35,316 nucleotides of DNA from Curtobacterium sp. VKM Ac-1376 (GCF_015351025.1 NZ_JADKRV010000023.1:1-35316); one strand, 5' to 3'; shown: positions 1 to 9,178, numbered from the stretch's first letter. The notes: generated by a model not told the origin, from the sequence alone. A program made the numbers and translations.

Positions 1-1988
1 GCCACCGGCACCGACGGAACAGCCGAGGGGGTCGCCGTCGGACCCGCGGTCGGACCGCCGGTGGGCATCGGGGTCGGCGTCGGGGTCGGCGTGGTCCCAC
101 CGTCACCCGGGGTCGGCGTCGGGTCCGTGCCCGGGTCCGTGTCGCCGCCCTCGCACGGGTACGTCCCCGTGCGCAGCGAGAACCCGTCGGTGTCGTTGTC
201 GTCCGCGTAGAACGTCGCGCGCTCCCCGTCGGTGCAGGCGCCCGAGATCGCGAAGCCCTCGTTGGCGAGCGTCCGGTCGGCGTTCGACGGCGCCTCGTAC
301 AGCGTCGAGGCGGTGAAGGCACCGTCCGTCACCCCGTACAGCGCGGTCCGACCGGAGCACGCCTCGTCGCAGACCACCCAGAGCGCGTCGAGCGTCGGGT
401 CGAACTGCACGTCGGCGACGACGGCGAGCGAGGTGGCGATCGTGGCGACCCGCTGGAACGAGCCGTCGTCCATCAGCGCGTAGGCGTAGACGCTCGCGGT
501 GCCCTCGACCCCGACGAAGAACAGGCCATCGCCGTGGCCGGCGTAGCTCGACGGCGTGTACGCGGCACCGGTGTGCTCGTCCGTGAAACCGTGCGCGGTG
601 AGCCAGGAGTCCGGGATCCAGGTGACACCCTCGAGGCCGGCGTTCGCGCCGAGCCCGGGGAAGTCCGCGGCGAGGTTCCACTCGTCGGTGGCGCGGAGCG
701 TGGACTCGGAACCGTCGGTCGTGGCGTAGCGCAGGACCGACGGGCGGCTCGTGCTCGACACGTCGTTGTTGCGCTCCGTCGACACGTAGACCGCGCCCGG
801 GTCGTCGCTCGTGACGGTCACGCCCTCGGCGTCCGGGGTGCCGGTGCCGTCGGCGTAGCGCAGGTCGGTGCCGGCGGTGTTCGACGGCGCCCAGCCACCC
901 CTGTCATCGGAGGTCAGGCGGTACAGCAGCCCGTCGCCGTTCTGCACGGCCCAGAGCTGGCCGTCCTCCGACGTCGCCGAGGTCGTCCAGTCGAGGCCGC
1001 TCAGGTCGCCGGAGAACGTGTCCTCGTCGTCGAGCACGGTCTCGTCCGGGCCGCCGGGCCAGGCCTCGGCGGTGACGACGCCCGCGAACGTGTTCGTCAG
1101 GCCCTTCGTCGGGGCCGAGGTCTCGGCGAAGTCGCCAGTGCCGTCGGGGTTGCGACCGTACGACGTCGCGGCGTGCGCCGACCAGGAGTACGAGTCGACC
1201 AGCGCGCCGCTCCGGCCGAAGATCCGTGCGGAGTCGGCCTTGCCGAGCCCGAAGCCGAAGTCCGCCTCGTCGAGGACGGTGAACCCCCCGGCCGCCAGGG
1301 TCGTGCCCGCGGGGACGGTGTACTCGTGGTCGTCCTCGGCGTCCTTGAACACGTACCCGCCGAGGTCGACCGTGGTGCTGCCGGTGTTCGTCAGCTCCAC
1401 CCAGTCGCCCGGGGCGCCGTCCTGCGACTCGACCTCGTTGACACGGACGGGCGAGGAGCAGTCGTTCGCGGCGCCCTTCGTCGAGGCCGTGGTGTCCACG
1501 AGCTCCCCGACCCCGTCAGCGCAGCGACCGTAGGTGACCGCCGCGTGGGTCGTCCACGCGTACCGGAGCACCGGGTCGCCGGCGGGGTCGTAGATGCGCG
1601 CGGTGTCGGCGCCGCCGAGCCCGAAGTCGAAGCCCGGCGCGGTGGCCGACAGCTGGTCGATCACGAAGTACCCGCCCGAGGCGATCGTCGACCCGGCGGG
1701 CAGCTCGTACGCGTCGTGGGTGCTGTCATCGTCGAGGAAGGCGTACCCGGTCAGGTCGATGGCGTCGTTCGAGGTGTTCTTCAGCTCGACCCAGTCGCTG
1801 TCGTCGCCGTTCGACTCGACCTCGTTGACGACGAGACCGTTCGCGGCGGCGGCACCGACGGCCGGGTCGTCGTCACCGACGGCGGCGAGGGCGGGGCTGG
1901 CCGTGGCGACACCGGCACCGACGACCAGCGCGGTCAGGATCGCGGCGCCGATGCGGACGGCGGGTGGGCGGAGGGCAGGAGTGCGCAT
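1..1988 (-). CDS. Secreted lamin-tail-domain protein (partial, 3' end off window)
   Basis: The gene reads leftwards and runs off the window edge, leaving at least 662 residues. The ATG at 1988 is preceded by an AAGGA ribosome site 8 nt away. Residues 1-36 form a signal peptide: a basic start, a hydrophobic core and an ALA-A cleavage site. Two similar repeats follow at about residues 52-170 and 178-300, each opening with VNEVES and then DWVEL, which is typical of lamin-tail (LTD) folds. Residues about 325-610 contain recurrent LYRLT/VYVSTE/LRYAT-type strands and resemble a beta-propeller of the SdiA-regulated/phytase-like kind. The visible end (about 620-662) is a Thr-Pro-rich linker, as found before a cell-wall or membrane anchor, but the anchor itself is not in view. 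The likely role is an exported surface protein; the substrate is unknown. Confidence 0.85.
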   Translation of the reverse strand, partial: MRTPALRPPAVRIGAAILTALVVGAGVATASPALAAVGDDDPAVGAAAANGLVVNEVESNGDDSDWVELKNTSNDAIDLTGYAFLDDDSTHDAYELPAGSTIASGGYFVIDQLSATAPGFDFGLGGADTARIYDPAGDPVLRYAWTTHAAVTYGRCADGVGELVDTTASTKGAANDCSSPVRVNEVESQDGAPGDWVELTNTGSTTVDLGGYVFKDAEDDHEYTVPAGTTLAAGGFTVLDEADFGFGLGKADSARIFGRSGALVDSYSWSAHAATSYGRNPDGTGDFAETSAPTKGLTNTFAGVVTAEAWPGGPDETVLDDEDTFSGDLSGLDWTTSATSEDGQLWAVQNGDGLLYRLTSDDRGGWAPSNTAGTDLRYADGTGTPDAEGVTVTSDDPGAVYVSTERNNDVSSTSRPSVLRYATTDGSESTLRATDEWNLAADFPGLGANAGLEGVTWIPDSWLTAHGFTDEHTGAAYTPSSYAGHGDGLFFVGVEGTASVYAYALMDDGSFQRVATIATSLAVVADVQFDPTLDALWVVCDEACSGRTALYGVTDGAFTASTLYEAPSNADRTLANEGFAISGACTDGERATFYADDNDTDGFSLRTGTYPCEGGDTDPGTDPTPTPGDGGTTPTPTPTPMPTGGPTAGPTATPSAVPSVPV

Positions 1989-2125
1989 GCAGAGTCCTTC
2001 TCGGGTGTTCGGGGGAGAGGAGGGCGGGACCTGCACGACTGTTCAGCACCAGGGCATCCGGCCGGTGGCCGGGCGGTGAACGCTCGGTGTCCCGGGATCC
2101 GGCCGACGCCGTGCACACACCACAC

Positions 2126-2173
2126 GGCGGACGGGAGGCCCGTGGCGGCCGCGCACCGTGCCTCCCGTCCGCC
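2126..2173. repeat. Palindromic GC-rich repeat element A, probable ROK terminator
   Basis: A perfect 14-bp inverted repeat (GGCGGACGGGAGGC and its complement) is separated by 20 nt. It lies 41 bp past the stop of the ROK gene and 138 bp before the secreted-protein start, so it could end the ROK transcript. There is no T-tract. Its right half, CGCACCGTGCCTCCCGTCCG (2152-2171), recurs exactly at 18413-18432, so it belongs to a dispersed family. Confidence 0.75.
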
Positions 2174-2214
2174 CTGGGGTCGCGCCAGCCCCACTTGGTG
2201 AGCAGAAGACGTCG

Positions 2215-3498
2215 TCAGTGCCGGATGAGGAGCGTGCTCGCCCGCGGCGACAGTGCCGCGTCGAGCACCAGGCACGCGGCACCGACCGCGGCGACGTCGG
2301 CTCCGCGGTCGCTCTCGACCACCTGCACCTCGTGCTTCGGCACGAGCAGCGGTGACCCGGTGATGGCCGTCCGGGCTGCCGGCAGCGCGGCGCTCGCGAT
2401 GCGGGACCAGAACGGTCCGCCGAACACCACGCGGTCGACGTCGAGCAGGTTCACGATGAGCACGACCGCGTTGCCCATCACGGTGCCGGCCTCGGCGGCG
2501 AGCGCGACGGCGGTGTCGTCCCCGGCCGCGATCGCCGCGGCGAGTTCGTCCCACGCGGCGTTCACCGCATCGACGGAGTCGGCAGGAGCGGCAGCGACGG
2601 GAGCGGCAGCATCGGAACCGACACCGCCGGACAGCGCCAGCCCCCGTGACCGCGCGATCCGGACCAGCCGGTCGGGCGCGACCGCGGCGCCGACCTCACC
2701 CCGCGTCTCCGAGCCGTCCGGGGTGCCGGCGAGCGAGCGCTGGTCGACCATGATGTGCCCGGCGTCGCCCGCGTTCGACCCCACGCCCCGCACCGGTTCG
2801 TGGTCGACGACGAGCCCGACGCCGAACCCCGTGCCGAAGTACACGAACGCGAAGTTCCGGGCCGAGGACTCCCCCGCCAGGAACATCTCGCCGACCGCGG
2901 CCGCCGTGACGTCCTTCTCGAGCAGGACCGGGTAGCCGGTGGCCTCGGCGAGTGCGTCCCGCAGGGGCACGTCCCGCCACCGCGGCAGGAAGGGTGGGTC
3001 GACCACGATCCCGGCCTCGACGTCGATCGGGCCGGGGCTCGCGATGCCGACACCCAGCACGGTGTCGACGTCCACTCCGGCGTCGGCGACGAGTCCGTCG
3101 ACGGCGGACGCGATCGTCCGCACCGCCTCGGACGGGTCGTCGGCCGTCGGAGTCGAGGTCGTGGACGAGGCGATGACGGTGCCGGCGAGGTCGAGCAGCA
3201 CGGAGGTGACGACGGCCGGGTCGATGTGCACGCCGACCGCGCACCGGCTGTTCGGCTCGAGCCGCAGGATGGTCCGGGGTTTGCCGCGGCCGGAGACGAC
3301 GGTGCCGGACTCCGCGATCATGCCGGCCTCGATCAGGAACCGGGTGACGTTCGACACGGTCTGCGCGCTGAGCCCCGTGCGGGCTGCGAGTTCGACGCGG
3401 CTCAGGCCGTCGGGTGAGCGGCGGACGGCGTCGAGGACCACGGTGCGGTTGAACCCGCCGATCGACGGGAGGTTCGCTCCCCGTCGATGCTCTGCCAT
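2215..3498 (-). CDS. ROK-family transcriptional regulator
   Basis: The protein has 427 aa. Residues about 10-75 form a winged helix-turn-helix (VELAARTGLSAQTVSNVTRF) of the NagC/XylR type. The rest is an actin-like ROK sugar-kinase fold, with the phosphate loop near GVGIASPGPID and a GTGFGVGLV segment. Where ROK proteins usually have E-x-GH followed by a CxCGxxGC zinc site, this protein reads DAGHIMVDQRS and has no cysteine cluster. Kinase activity is therefore unlikely and the ligand is unpredicted. The ATG at 3498 is preferred over a TTG 21 nt upstream, because a TATCGT box sits 6 nt before the ATG, as in leaderless genes. It is divergent from the acetyltransferase, so that gene or its own promoter is a possible target. 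Confidence 0.85.
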   Translation of the reverse strand: MAEHRRGANLPSIGGFNRTVVLDAVRRSPDGLSRVELAARTGLSAQTVSNVTRFLIEAGMIAESGTVVSGRGKPRTILRLEPNSRCAVGVHIDPAVVTSVLLDLAGTVIASSTTSTPTADDPSEAVRTIASAVDGLVADAGVDVDTVLGVGIASPGPIDVEAGIVVDPPFLPRWRDVPLRDALAEATGYPVLLEKDVTAAAVGEMFLAGESSARNFAFVYFGTGFGVGLVVDHEPVRGVGSNAGDAGHIMVDQRSLAGTPDGSETRGEVGAAVAPDRLVRIARSRGLALSGGVGSDAAAPVAAAPADSVDAVNAAWDELAAAIAAGDDTAVALAAEAGTVMGNAVVLIVNLLDVDRVVFGGPFWSRIASAALPAARTAITGSPLLVPKHEVQVVESDRGADVAAVGAACLVLDAALSPRASTLLIRH

Positions 3499-3583
3499 GC
3501 CGCGACGATACCGCGACAACGGTGCGGTCTCGGTCTGCCGTCGTCACTGGCCCCCACAGGGGTCGCACCGTTAGCCTGGCCGC
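3499..3583. promoter_or_regulatory. Divergent promoter region with 9-bp inverted repeat
   Basis: The 85-bp gap holds two opposed leaderless-type promoters: TATCGT (minus strand, 3505-3510) 6 nt before the ROK ATG, and TAGCCT (3572-3577) 6 nt before the acetyltransferase ATG. AACGGTGCG at 3518-3526 and its complement CGCACCGTT at 3564-3572 form a perfect inverted repeat that overlaps the plus-strand box. A CCCC-ACA-GGGG palindrome lies at 3552-3562. Either could be the ROK operator, which is an inference from position. Confidence 0.5.
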
Positions 3584-4039
3584 ATGTCCGACCTGCGCCT
3601 GGAAGAACTCTCCGCGAAGACCGCTGCCGCGGCCAACTCCCTGACGCTCAAGCCCGGGCAGGAACAGTTCGTGCAGCCGACGACCTACGGGGTCGCCGAG
3701 TCCGACGTCAAGCCGAGCTCGGCGTGGACCCGCGTGGTCCTCGACGACGACGAGGTGCTCGGCCTGATCATCGGCTCGTTCGACGCCGAGAACGCGCAGG
3801 AGGAACTGCGCAGCTGCATCTGGCGCGTCAACGTCGCGGCGTCCGCGCAGGGTCGCGGTGTCGGCCGGTTCGCCGTGCACGGCCTGGCGGACGAAGCCCG
3901 CAGCCGCGGGTTCGAGCGACTGACGGTCGTGTACGAGCCCGGTGGCGACGACAGCCCCGAGGCGTTCTTCCGCGCCGTCGGGTTCGAGGTCGTGCGCGAG
4001 ACCCAGTACGGCGACGACTTCGCGGTCCTGACGCTCTAG
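3584..4039 (+). CDS. GNAT-family N-acetyltransferase
   Basis: The protein has 151 aa, a normal length for a single GNAT domain. The acetyl-CoA binding motif A is the segment RVNVAASAQGRGVGRFAV (about residues 84-101), with the Q-GRGVG pyrophosphate loop. Motif B is near the C-terminus (FFRAVGFEVV), where the Tyr/Phe-rich helix of GNATs normally lies. The N-terminal layout (LRLEELSAKTAAAANSL) resembles polyamine/diamine acetyltransferases such as BltD or PaiA, but the substrate cannot be told from sequence. Transcription is probably leaderless from TAGCCT at 3572. The TAG stop touches a tandem repeat that leads into the next gene, so the two may be cotranscribed. Confidence 0.85.
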   Translation: MSDLRLEELSAKTAAAANSLTLKPGQEQFVQPTTYGVAESDVKPSSAWTRVVLDDDEVLGLIIGSFDAENAQEELRSCIWRVNVAASAQGRGVGRFAVHGLADEARSRGFERLTVVYEPGGDDSPEAFFRAVGFEVVRETQYGDDFAVLTL

Positions 4040-4098
4040 TACTTCCCAACGACGTACTCTCCGACGACGTGCCCTCCGACGCTGTGCCGTCCGACGAC
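4039..4098 (+). repeat. Four tandem 15-nt repeats
   Basis: Four direct 15-nt units start at 4039, 4054, 4069 and 4084: GTACTTCCCAACGAC, GTACTCTCCGACGAC, GTGCCCTCCGACGCT and GTGCCGTCCGACGAC. Read in the frame of the ATL gene they give V-L/P-P/S-N/D-D/A. They join the last base of the acetyltransferase stop to the N-terminus of the ATL protein. Confidence 0.85.
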
Positions 4099-4422
4099 GC
4101 AGCCGCCGACTTCGGCGCCGCCGTCGCCGAGGTCGTGCGGATGATCCCGCCGGGTCACGTCATGACCTACGGCGACGTCGCCGCAGCCCTCGGCTCGCGG
4201 GCGTCCCGTGCCGTCGGCAAGGTGATGGCCCACGAGGGTGCCGACCTGCCGTGGTGGCGCGTGGTGCGCGCGGGCGGGCACCCACCGCTGCACCACGAGG
4301 CCCGGGCGCTCGAGCACTACCGCGCCGAGGGCACGCCGCTCGTGCAGGGAACGGCCGCCTGGAGGCTCGACATGCGTCGCGCGCGCTGGTCGCCGTCCAC
4401 GGATGCCGACGACCCGTTCTGA
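4069..4422 (+). CDS. Alkyltransferase-like (ATL) DNA lesion-binding protein
   Basis: This MGMT-family protein has about 117 aa. The helix-turn-helix and active-site segment run from IPPGHVMTYGDVAAAL through the recognition helix (SRASRAVGKVM) to PWWRVVRAGG. In true O6-alkylguanine transferases the last motif is PCHRV with the acceptor cysteine. Here Trp replaces Cys, as in ATL proteins, which bind alkylated guanine without repairing it and hand it to nucleotide excision repair. The frame stays open upstream into the acetyltransferase gene, and the start is uncertain. GTG 4069 or GTG 4084 (both inside the 15-nt repeats) gives a normal N-terminus, while ATG 4141 would remove the first helix. 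No good ribosome site is visible, so coupling to the upstream gene is possible. Confidence 0.8.
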   Translation: MPSDAVPSDDAAADFGAAVAEVVRMIPPGHVMTYGDVAAALGSRASRAVGKVMAHEGADLPWWRVVRAGGHPPLHHEARALEHYRAEGTPLVQGTAAWRLDMRRARWSPSTDADDPF

Positions 4423-4444
4423 CGCCCGCCCCGCACGCCGGCCG

Positions 4445-4873
4445 TCAGCGGTCGAAGCGCGCGCCCTTCGGGTTCGTGGGCAGCAGGCACAGCAGGTACA
4501 CGACGAGCGAGCCGATGCCCGGCGCAACGTGCAGGAACTGCCAGAAGCCGGACAGGTTCGCGTCGTGCAGTCGTCGGGCACCGACCGCGAGCGACCCGAT
4601 GAGCGTCGCGAGCACCCACAGCATGAACAGGTACGAGCCGACGGGGTTCTCAAGCACGGGGGTGTTCGGCGTGAACACCTGCGGGACGAGCTGCAGCACG
4701 AGCCCGATCGCGAACGACGTCAGCCACCACCACCAGAACTCGGCACGTGACGCCCGCCCGGTGAACACGGTGTACTTCCGCCAGAACCGTCGGACGGCCT
4801 CGGCGAACGGGGCACCGTAGAAGGGGTCGTGCAGGGCGACGCCGCCGGGCTGCACCACGCTGTCGTTGCTCAT
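4445..4873 (-). CDS. DUF805 membrane protein
   Basis: The protein has 142 aa. The FTGRASRAEFWWWWL segment, in which an aromatic-rich helix follows an R-x-S-R-x-E-F-W motif, is the hallmark of DUF805. Three to four hydrophobic helices follow, with the conserved RRLHDANLSGFW loop before the last ones. The family has no settled biochemical role. The ATG at 4873 is chosen; a TTG four codons upstream is possible. It converges on the ATL gene (22-bp gap) and lies 37 bp beyond the ABC genes on the same strand, so it may be read through from them. Confidence 0.85.
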   Translation of the reverse strand: MSNDSVVQPGGVALHDPFYGAPFAEAVRRFWRKYTVFTGRASRAEFWWWWLTSFAIGLVLQLVPQVFTPNTPVLENPVGSYLFMLWVLATLIGSLAVGARRLHDANLSGFWQFLHVAPGIGSLVVYLLCLLPTNPKGARFDR

Positions 4874-4910
4874 GGAGCAAGCCAACCACGTGGTGCAGCC
4901 CGACCGGGGC

Positions 4911-6815
4911 CTACACGAGCGAGTCGCGCCAGGCCGCGTGCAGCTGGGCGAACCGTCCGGTGCCGGCGATGAGGTCGGCGGGCGTGCCGTCCTCGACGAT
5001 CTTGCCGTGCTCCATGACGAGCACCCGGTGGGCGATCGCGACGGTCGACAGGCGGTGCGCGATGATCACCGCGGTGCGGTCGGCCAGCAGGGTCTCCAGA
5101 CCCTCCTGCACGAGTCGCTCCGAGGGGATGTCGAGCGATGCCGTGGCCTCGTCGAGGATGAGCACCTTCGGGTCCGCGATGAACGCCCGCGCGAACGAGA
5201 GCAACTGCCGCTGCCCGGCCGAAACACGACCACCGCGCTTGTTCACGTCGGTGTCGTACCCGTCGGGTAGCGCCATGATGAACTCGTGTGCGCCGACCGC
5301 CTTGGCCGACGCCTCGATCTCCTCGCGTGACGCCCCGGGCTTGCCGAGCGCGATGTTGTCCGCGACGGTGCCGGAGAACAGGTACGCCTCCTGCGTGACC
5401 ATCACGATCGCGCGGCGCATGTCCTTCGTGTCGAGGTCGCGCAGGTCCACGCCGTCGAGCTTGACCGAGCCCTGGGTCGGGTCGTAGAAGCGCGCCATGA
5501 GCTTGGCGAGCGTCGACTTGCCGGCACCGGTGGACCCGACGAGCGCGATGGTCTGGCCCGCCGGGATGTGCAGGTCGAACTCCGGCAGCACGACCTTGCC
5601 CTTGTTGTAGGCGAAGACGACGTCGTCGAAGTCCATCTTGCCGGTGGCGTCCGCCAGCCGCGTCGGCTTCGCGGGGTCCGGCACGCTCGGCCGTTCCTCG
5701 AGGACGCCGGAGATCTTCTCCATCGCCGCCGAGGCCGACTGGTACCCGTTGTAGAACATCGCGAGCTCCTGCGCCGGGTCGAAGAAGCGCTTGGCGTACA
5801 GCGCGACCGCGAGCAGCGCACCGACCTCGAGCGTCCCGCCGACGATCCGGAAGCCGCCGACGATGACGACCGCGGCGAGCGTCGCGTTGCCGATGAGCAC
5901 GAGCACCGGGTCGAAGGTCCCGAACAGGTTGAACACCCTCGTGTTCGCCACCCGGTAGTCCTCGACGAAGCCGCCGTACTCGTCACGGTTGCGGGACTCC
6001 TTGCGGAACGCCTGCACCGCGCGGATGCCCGTCATCGTCTCGACGAAGTGCACGATCACACGCGCCGAGGTGACGCGGGTGGACCGGAACAGCGTCTGCG
6101 AGTTCGTCTGGAACCAGCGGATCAGGAACCAGAGCGGCACGAGCGACACCGCGAGCACGAGCCCCGACGTCGGGTCGAGCAGCACCAGGGCCACCGCGGT
6201 GAACACCATGTACAGCACGCCCTGGATGAGCTGGTTCAGCCCGGAGTCGAGCAGCTCGCGGATCGAGTCGAGGTCACTCGTCTGGCGCGAGATGATCCGG
6301 CCGGACGTGTAGGTCTCGTGGAACTCGAGCGACAACCGCTGCGTGTGCAGGAACACCCGCTTGCGCAGGTCGAACAGGATCGCCTGGCTGATCCGCGCGG
6401 CGAGCACGGTGTACCAAGCGGTGAGGACCGCCCCGAGGACGGCCACGACGATGTACGTCGCGACGACCCCGAACGCCGGCACCCAGTCGTTCTGGTCCAG
6501 CACCGCGGGCAGGGCGTTGTCGATGCCCCACGCGATGAGCGCCGGACCCGCGACGGTGCCGGCCGTGGAGACGACCACGACGATCCCGAGCAGCACGAGC
6601 CGGAGCTTCAGCGGTGCCGCGAGTGACCCGAGCAGGGCGAGGGAGCGACGCCGCAGGCGCTTGCTCTCCGCCTTGGTGAAGTCCTCACGCTCCTCGCCGC
6701 GCACGCCCATGGTGGTGATCGAGGCGGTGACGGGGGCGGCAGACTGCTCGTCCGGAGCCTCGTGCGGGACGGACGCCGTTCCTCCCGGCAGGTTCTGGTC
6801 GGTCTGCTGGCTCAT
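4911..6815 (-). CDS. ABC exporter half-transporter (canonical Walker B, degenerate signature)
   Basis: The protein has 634 aa: a soluble N-terminal extension of about 65 residues, a six-helix type IV ABC exporter domain (about 70-360), then the nucleotide-binding domain. Walker A is GSTGAGKST (427-435), the signature is VSAGQ (531-535) instead of LSGGQ, Walker B ends LDEATASLD with the catalytic Glu present, and the switch is IIAHRLST. Its partner upstream has the opposite defect, so the two should form a heterodimer with one working and one degenerate ATP site, as in TM287/288, LmrCD and BmrCD. The substrate is unknown; drugs, lipids or peptides are all possible. Its ATG overlaps the partner's TGA by 4 bp (ATGA), which suggests coupled translation. 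Confidence 0.92.
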   Translation of the reverse strand: MSQQTDQNLPGGTASVPHEAPDEQSAAPVTASITTMGVRGEEREDFTKAESKRLRRRSLALLGSLAAPLKLRLVLLGIVVVVSTAGTVAGPALIAWGIDNALPAVLDQNDWVPAFGVVATYIVVAVLGAVLTAWYTVLAARISQAILFDLRKRVFLHTQRLSLEFHETYTSGRIISRQTSDLDSIRELLDSGLNQLIQGVLYMVFTAVALVLLDPTSGLVLAVSLVPLWFLIRWFQTNSQTLFRSTRVTSARVIVHFVETMTGIRAVQAFRKESRNRDEYGGFVEDYRVANTRVFNLFGTFDPVLVLIGNATLAAVVIVGGFRIVGGTLEVGALLAVALYAKRFFDPAQELAMFYNGYQSASAAMEKISGVLEERPSVPDPAKPTRLADATGKMDFDDVVFAYNKGKVVLPEFDLHIPAGQTIALVGSTGAGKSTLAKLMARFYDPTQGSVKLDGVDLRDLDTKDMRRAIVMVTQEAYLFSGTVADNIALGKPGASREEIEASAKAVGAHEFIMALPDGYDTDVNKRGGRVSAGQRQLLSFARAFIADPKVLILDEATASLDIPSERLVQEGLETLLADRTAVIIAHRLSTVAIAHRVLVMEHGKIVEDGTPADLIAGTGRFAQLHAAWRDSLV

Positions 6816-8620
6816 GCCATCGCCTCCTGTCGTGCGGTCTGGTCGTCGTCGTCCAGCGACGAGATGACGTAGCGGTAGTGCTCGTTGGTGGCCATCAGCT
6901 CGTGGTGGGTCCCGACGGCGGTGATGACACCGTTCTCCATCAGGGCGACCCGGTCGGCCAGCGTCACCGTCGACGGACGGTGCGCCACGATGAGCGACGT
7001 GGTCTCGGCGAGCACGCGACGCAGGCCCGCCTCGACCCGTGCCTCGGTGTCGACGTCGAGCGCCGACAGTGGGTCGTCGAGCACGAGGACCGACGGCCGC
7101 GCGGCGATCGCACGGGCGAGCGCCAGGCGCTGGCGCTGCCCACCGGACAGCGACAGCCCCTCCTCACCCACGCGGGTGTCGACCCCGTCGGGCAGGTCGT
7201 CCACGAACGACGCCTGCGCGATGTCGAGCGCCTCGCGCATCAGCGCCTCGGCATCCTCGCCCTGCACGTCCGGACGGCCGAGCAGCACGTTCTCGCGCAC
7301 CGTCGACGAGAACAGGGTGGCGTCCTCGAACGCGACGCCGACGTGGCGCCGCAGTTCCTCACGCGTGAGGTCACGGATGTCGACGCCGTCGATCGTCACC
7401 GAGCCGCCGGTCACGTCGTACAGGCGAGGCACGAGCGAGAGCAGCGTCGTCTTGCCGGAGCCGGTCAGTCCGACGAGCGCCATGGTCTCGCCCGGCTCGA
7501 GCTGCAGCTCGACGCCGTTGATCAGGTCCGGGTACTGCGGTGCGGAGTCCTGGTACCGGAAGTGCACGCCGTTGAACGACAGCGCACCGTGCGGCTCCGC
7601 GATCGTCTTCGGGTGTTCCGGGTCGGTGATCGTGTTCTCGGAGTCCATCACCTCGAAGAAACGGTCGACCGCGGTGCGGGTGTCGAACGTCATCGAGAGG
7701 AAGAACCCGATCGACTCGATCGGGAACCGCAGCACCGTCGCCGTCGCGAAGAACGCGAACAGCTGCCCGACGCTGAGTTCCCCCTGCGATGCCAGCCAGA
7801 TGCCGGCGAGCAGGCACAGCGCGAACGCGACGTCCGGCACGAGCAGCAGCCACAACCAGATGCTCGCGATGGCCTTCGCCTTCTTGATCTCGGTGCCGCG
7901 CAGCGCCTCCGCCTGCTCGCTGAACTCCTCGAGCTTCGCACCGCCGCGACCGAACGCCTTGAGGACGCGGATGCCGTGCACCGACTGCTCGACGCTCGTC
8001 GCCAGGTCGCCGACCTGGTCCTGGCTGCGGCGCGCGACGGCGGAGTACCGGCGCTCGAACAGCAGCCCGTTGATCCAGAGCGGGATCGACGCGACCAGGA
8101 AGATCAGGCCGAGCATCCACCCGAAGGTGAACAGCACGACGAAGCCGACGACGATCGTCACGATGTTCACGACGAGCAGGACCACACCGAAGGCCAGCCA
8201 ACGGCGGATCAGGGACAGGTCCGACACGGACCGGGACAGCAGCTGGCCGGACTCCCACCGGTCGTGGAACGCGACCGGCAGGTCCTGCAGCTTCGCGTAC
8301 AGGGCGTTCCGCATGCTCGTCTCGATGCGCGTCGATGGGCGCATCACCATCCGGCGACGCGAGGCGATGAACACCGACTCGAGCACGCCGAGCGCGAGCA
8401 CCGCGAGACCCGCGGGCCAGATCTGCGAGGAGTCGCGCGACGACAGCGGACCGTCGACGAGCCACTGCAGCACGTAGGGGATGGCGAGCGCCACCAGGGA
8501 GGCACCCAACGCCGCGGCCATGCCGGCGATGAGGCGGCCCTTGTAGGGCTTCACGTAGGGGTAGATCCGCGCGATCGCGCGGAAGGTGGACGGGCGCGCC
8601 GTGGTGGGCGACTTGGACAT
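6812..8620 (-). CDS. ABC exporter half-transporter (canonical signature, Walker B Asp)
   Basis: The protein has 602 aa. Residues about 25-320 are the six-helix transmembrane domain and the rest is the nucleotide-binding domain: Walker [10 protein letters not shown] (384-392), signature LSGGQ (491-495), Walker [13 protein letters not shown] and switch AHRPST. The residue after the Walker B Asp is Asp, not the catalytic Glu. That is the usual mark of the degenerate-site subunit in heterodimeric exporters, and it pairs with the VSAGQ signature of the next gene. The frame is open further upstream, but ATG 8620 is preferred: GAGGA sits 8 nt before it, and upstream residues would be low-complexity (KQAS repeats from the CTTG array). 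ATG 8635 is a weaker alternative. Confidence 0.92.
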   Translation of the reverse strand: MSKSPTTARPSTFRAIARIYPYVKPYKGRLIAGMAAALGASLVALAIPYVLQWLVDGPLSSRDSSQIWPAGLAVLALGVLESVFIASRRRMVMRPSTRIETSMRNALYAKLQDLPVAFHDRWESGQLLSRSVSDLSLIRRWLAFGVVLLVVNIVTIVVGFVVLFTFGWMLGLIFLVASIPLWINGLLFERRYSAVARRSQDQVGDLATSVEQSVHGIRVLKAFGRGGAKLEEFSEQAEALRGTEIKKAKAIASIWLWLLLVPDVAFALCLLAGIWLASQGELSVGQLFAFFATATVLRFPIESIGFFLSMTFDTRTAVDRFFEVMDSENTITDPEHPKTIAEPHGALSFNGVHFRYQDSAPQYPDLINGVELQLEPGETMALVGLTGSGKTTLLSLVPRLYDVTGGSVTIDGVDIRDLTREELRRHVGVAFEDATLFSSTVRENVLLGRPDVQGEDAEALMREALDIAQASFVDDLPDGVDTRVGEEGLSLSGGQRQRLALARAIAARPSVLVLDDPLSALDVDTEARVEAGLRRVLAETTSLIVAHRPSTVTLADRVALMENGVITAVGTHHELMATNEHYRYVISSLDDDDQTARQEAMA

Positions 8621-8668
8621 GCGTTGCGTCCTCATGCGTCTGCCGTGTCCCCGGGTCGCGCTGCGCGG

Positions 8669-8699
<31 letters not shown>

Positions 8700-8711
8700 G
8701 TCGCGTGGCGT

Positions 8712-8732
8712 CGGCCTGGAGGCTCGGTGTGG
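8712..8732 (+). repeat. Half-copy of GC-rich dispersed repeat (E)
   Basis: CGGCCTGGAGGCTCGGTGTGG matches the minus-strand sequence at 25546-25566 at 20 of 21 positions, and matches the left half of the element at 18388. No matching right arm is seen nearby. Confidence 0.65.
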
Positions 8733-8960
8733 CGTTGCGTGGTGATCGTCGGCCGAGCGCGTGGTCGCGCCTCCGCCGTCACTCGCGTGACGTCGGACGG
8801 GCCGGAGGGCACCGGGAGACACGCGTCCCCCGGGTTCAGGCGGGTGGTTCGCGGACGCTGGTGGTGCGGCGCCGCGGGGCCGTGGGAACGGCCCGACTAG
8901 ACGGCGTCCGCGACGCGGGGTCGCGGTGCGATCGTCGATCGCCGTGCGGGAGCGGTCCCC

Positions 8961-9022
8961 ACGATGGACACGAGACCTGCACGGGCGGCCGTCGCCACGG
9001 TTCCGGTCATGGTGTCCATCGT
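8961..9022. repeat. 11-bp perfect inverted repeat, 40-bp spacer
   Basis: ACGATGGACAC (8961-8971) and GTGTCCATCGT (9012-9022) are exact reverse complements. The spacing suits two half-sites on one face of the DNA (51 bp centre to centre) better than a hairpin. It lies in the gene-free region before the ABC exporter. Confidence 0.5.
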
Positions 9023-9142
9023 CACTCCAGTCGTCGTCTTCGTCACCGTTGTGTCCGCGGTGCCGCCGGTCCCGAGGGATCGTCGGCTGCCTGCCGCGGA
9101 GCCTTACAGACTATTCACAGGCCGACCCGGTGCGCAATGGGA

Positions 9143-9178
9143 CGCCACCATTTCTTCAGATCAATGGAAGAAGTGGCG
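9143..9178 (-). terminator. Hairpin spanning the purH stop codon
   Basis: CGCCAC and TTCTTC (9143-9157, split by a 3-nt bulge) pair with GAAGAA-GTGGCG (9167-9178), giving 12 paired bases. The 9-nt loop (9158-9166) contains the purH TGA. It could be a transcription terminator without a U-tract, or an mRNA 3'-end stabiliser. Confidence 0.5.

Noticed and set aside
1..120. Repeated GGTCGGCGTC pattern as an intergenic repeat
   Set aside because: It is the coding sequence of the Thr-Pro linker of the secreted protein.
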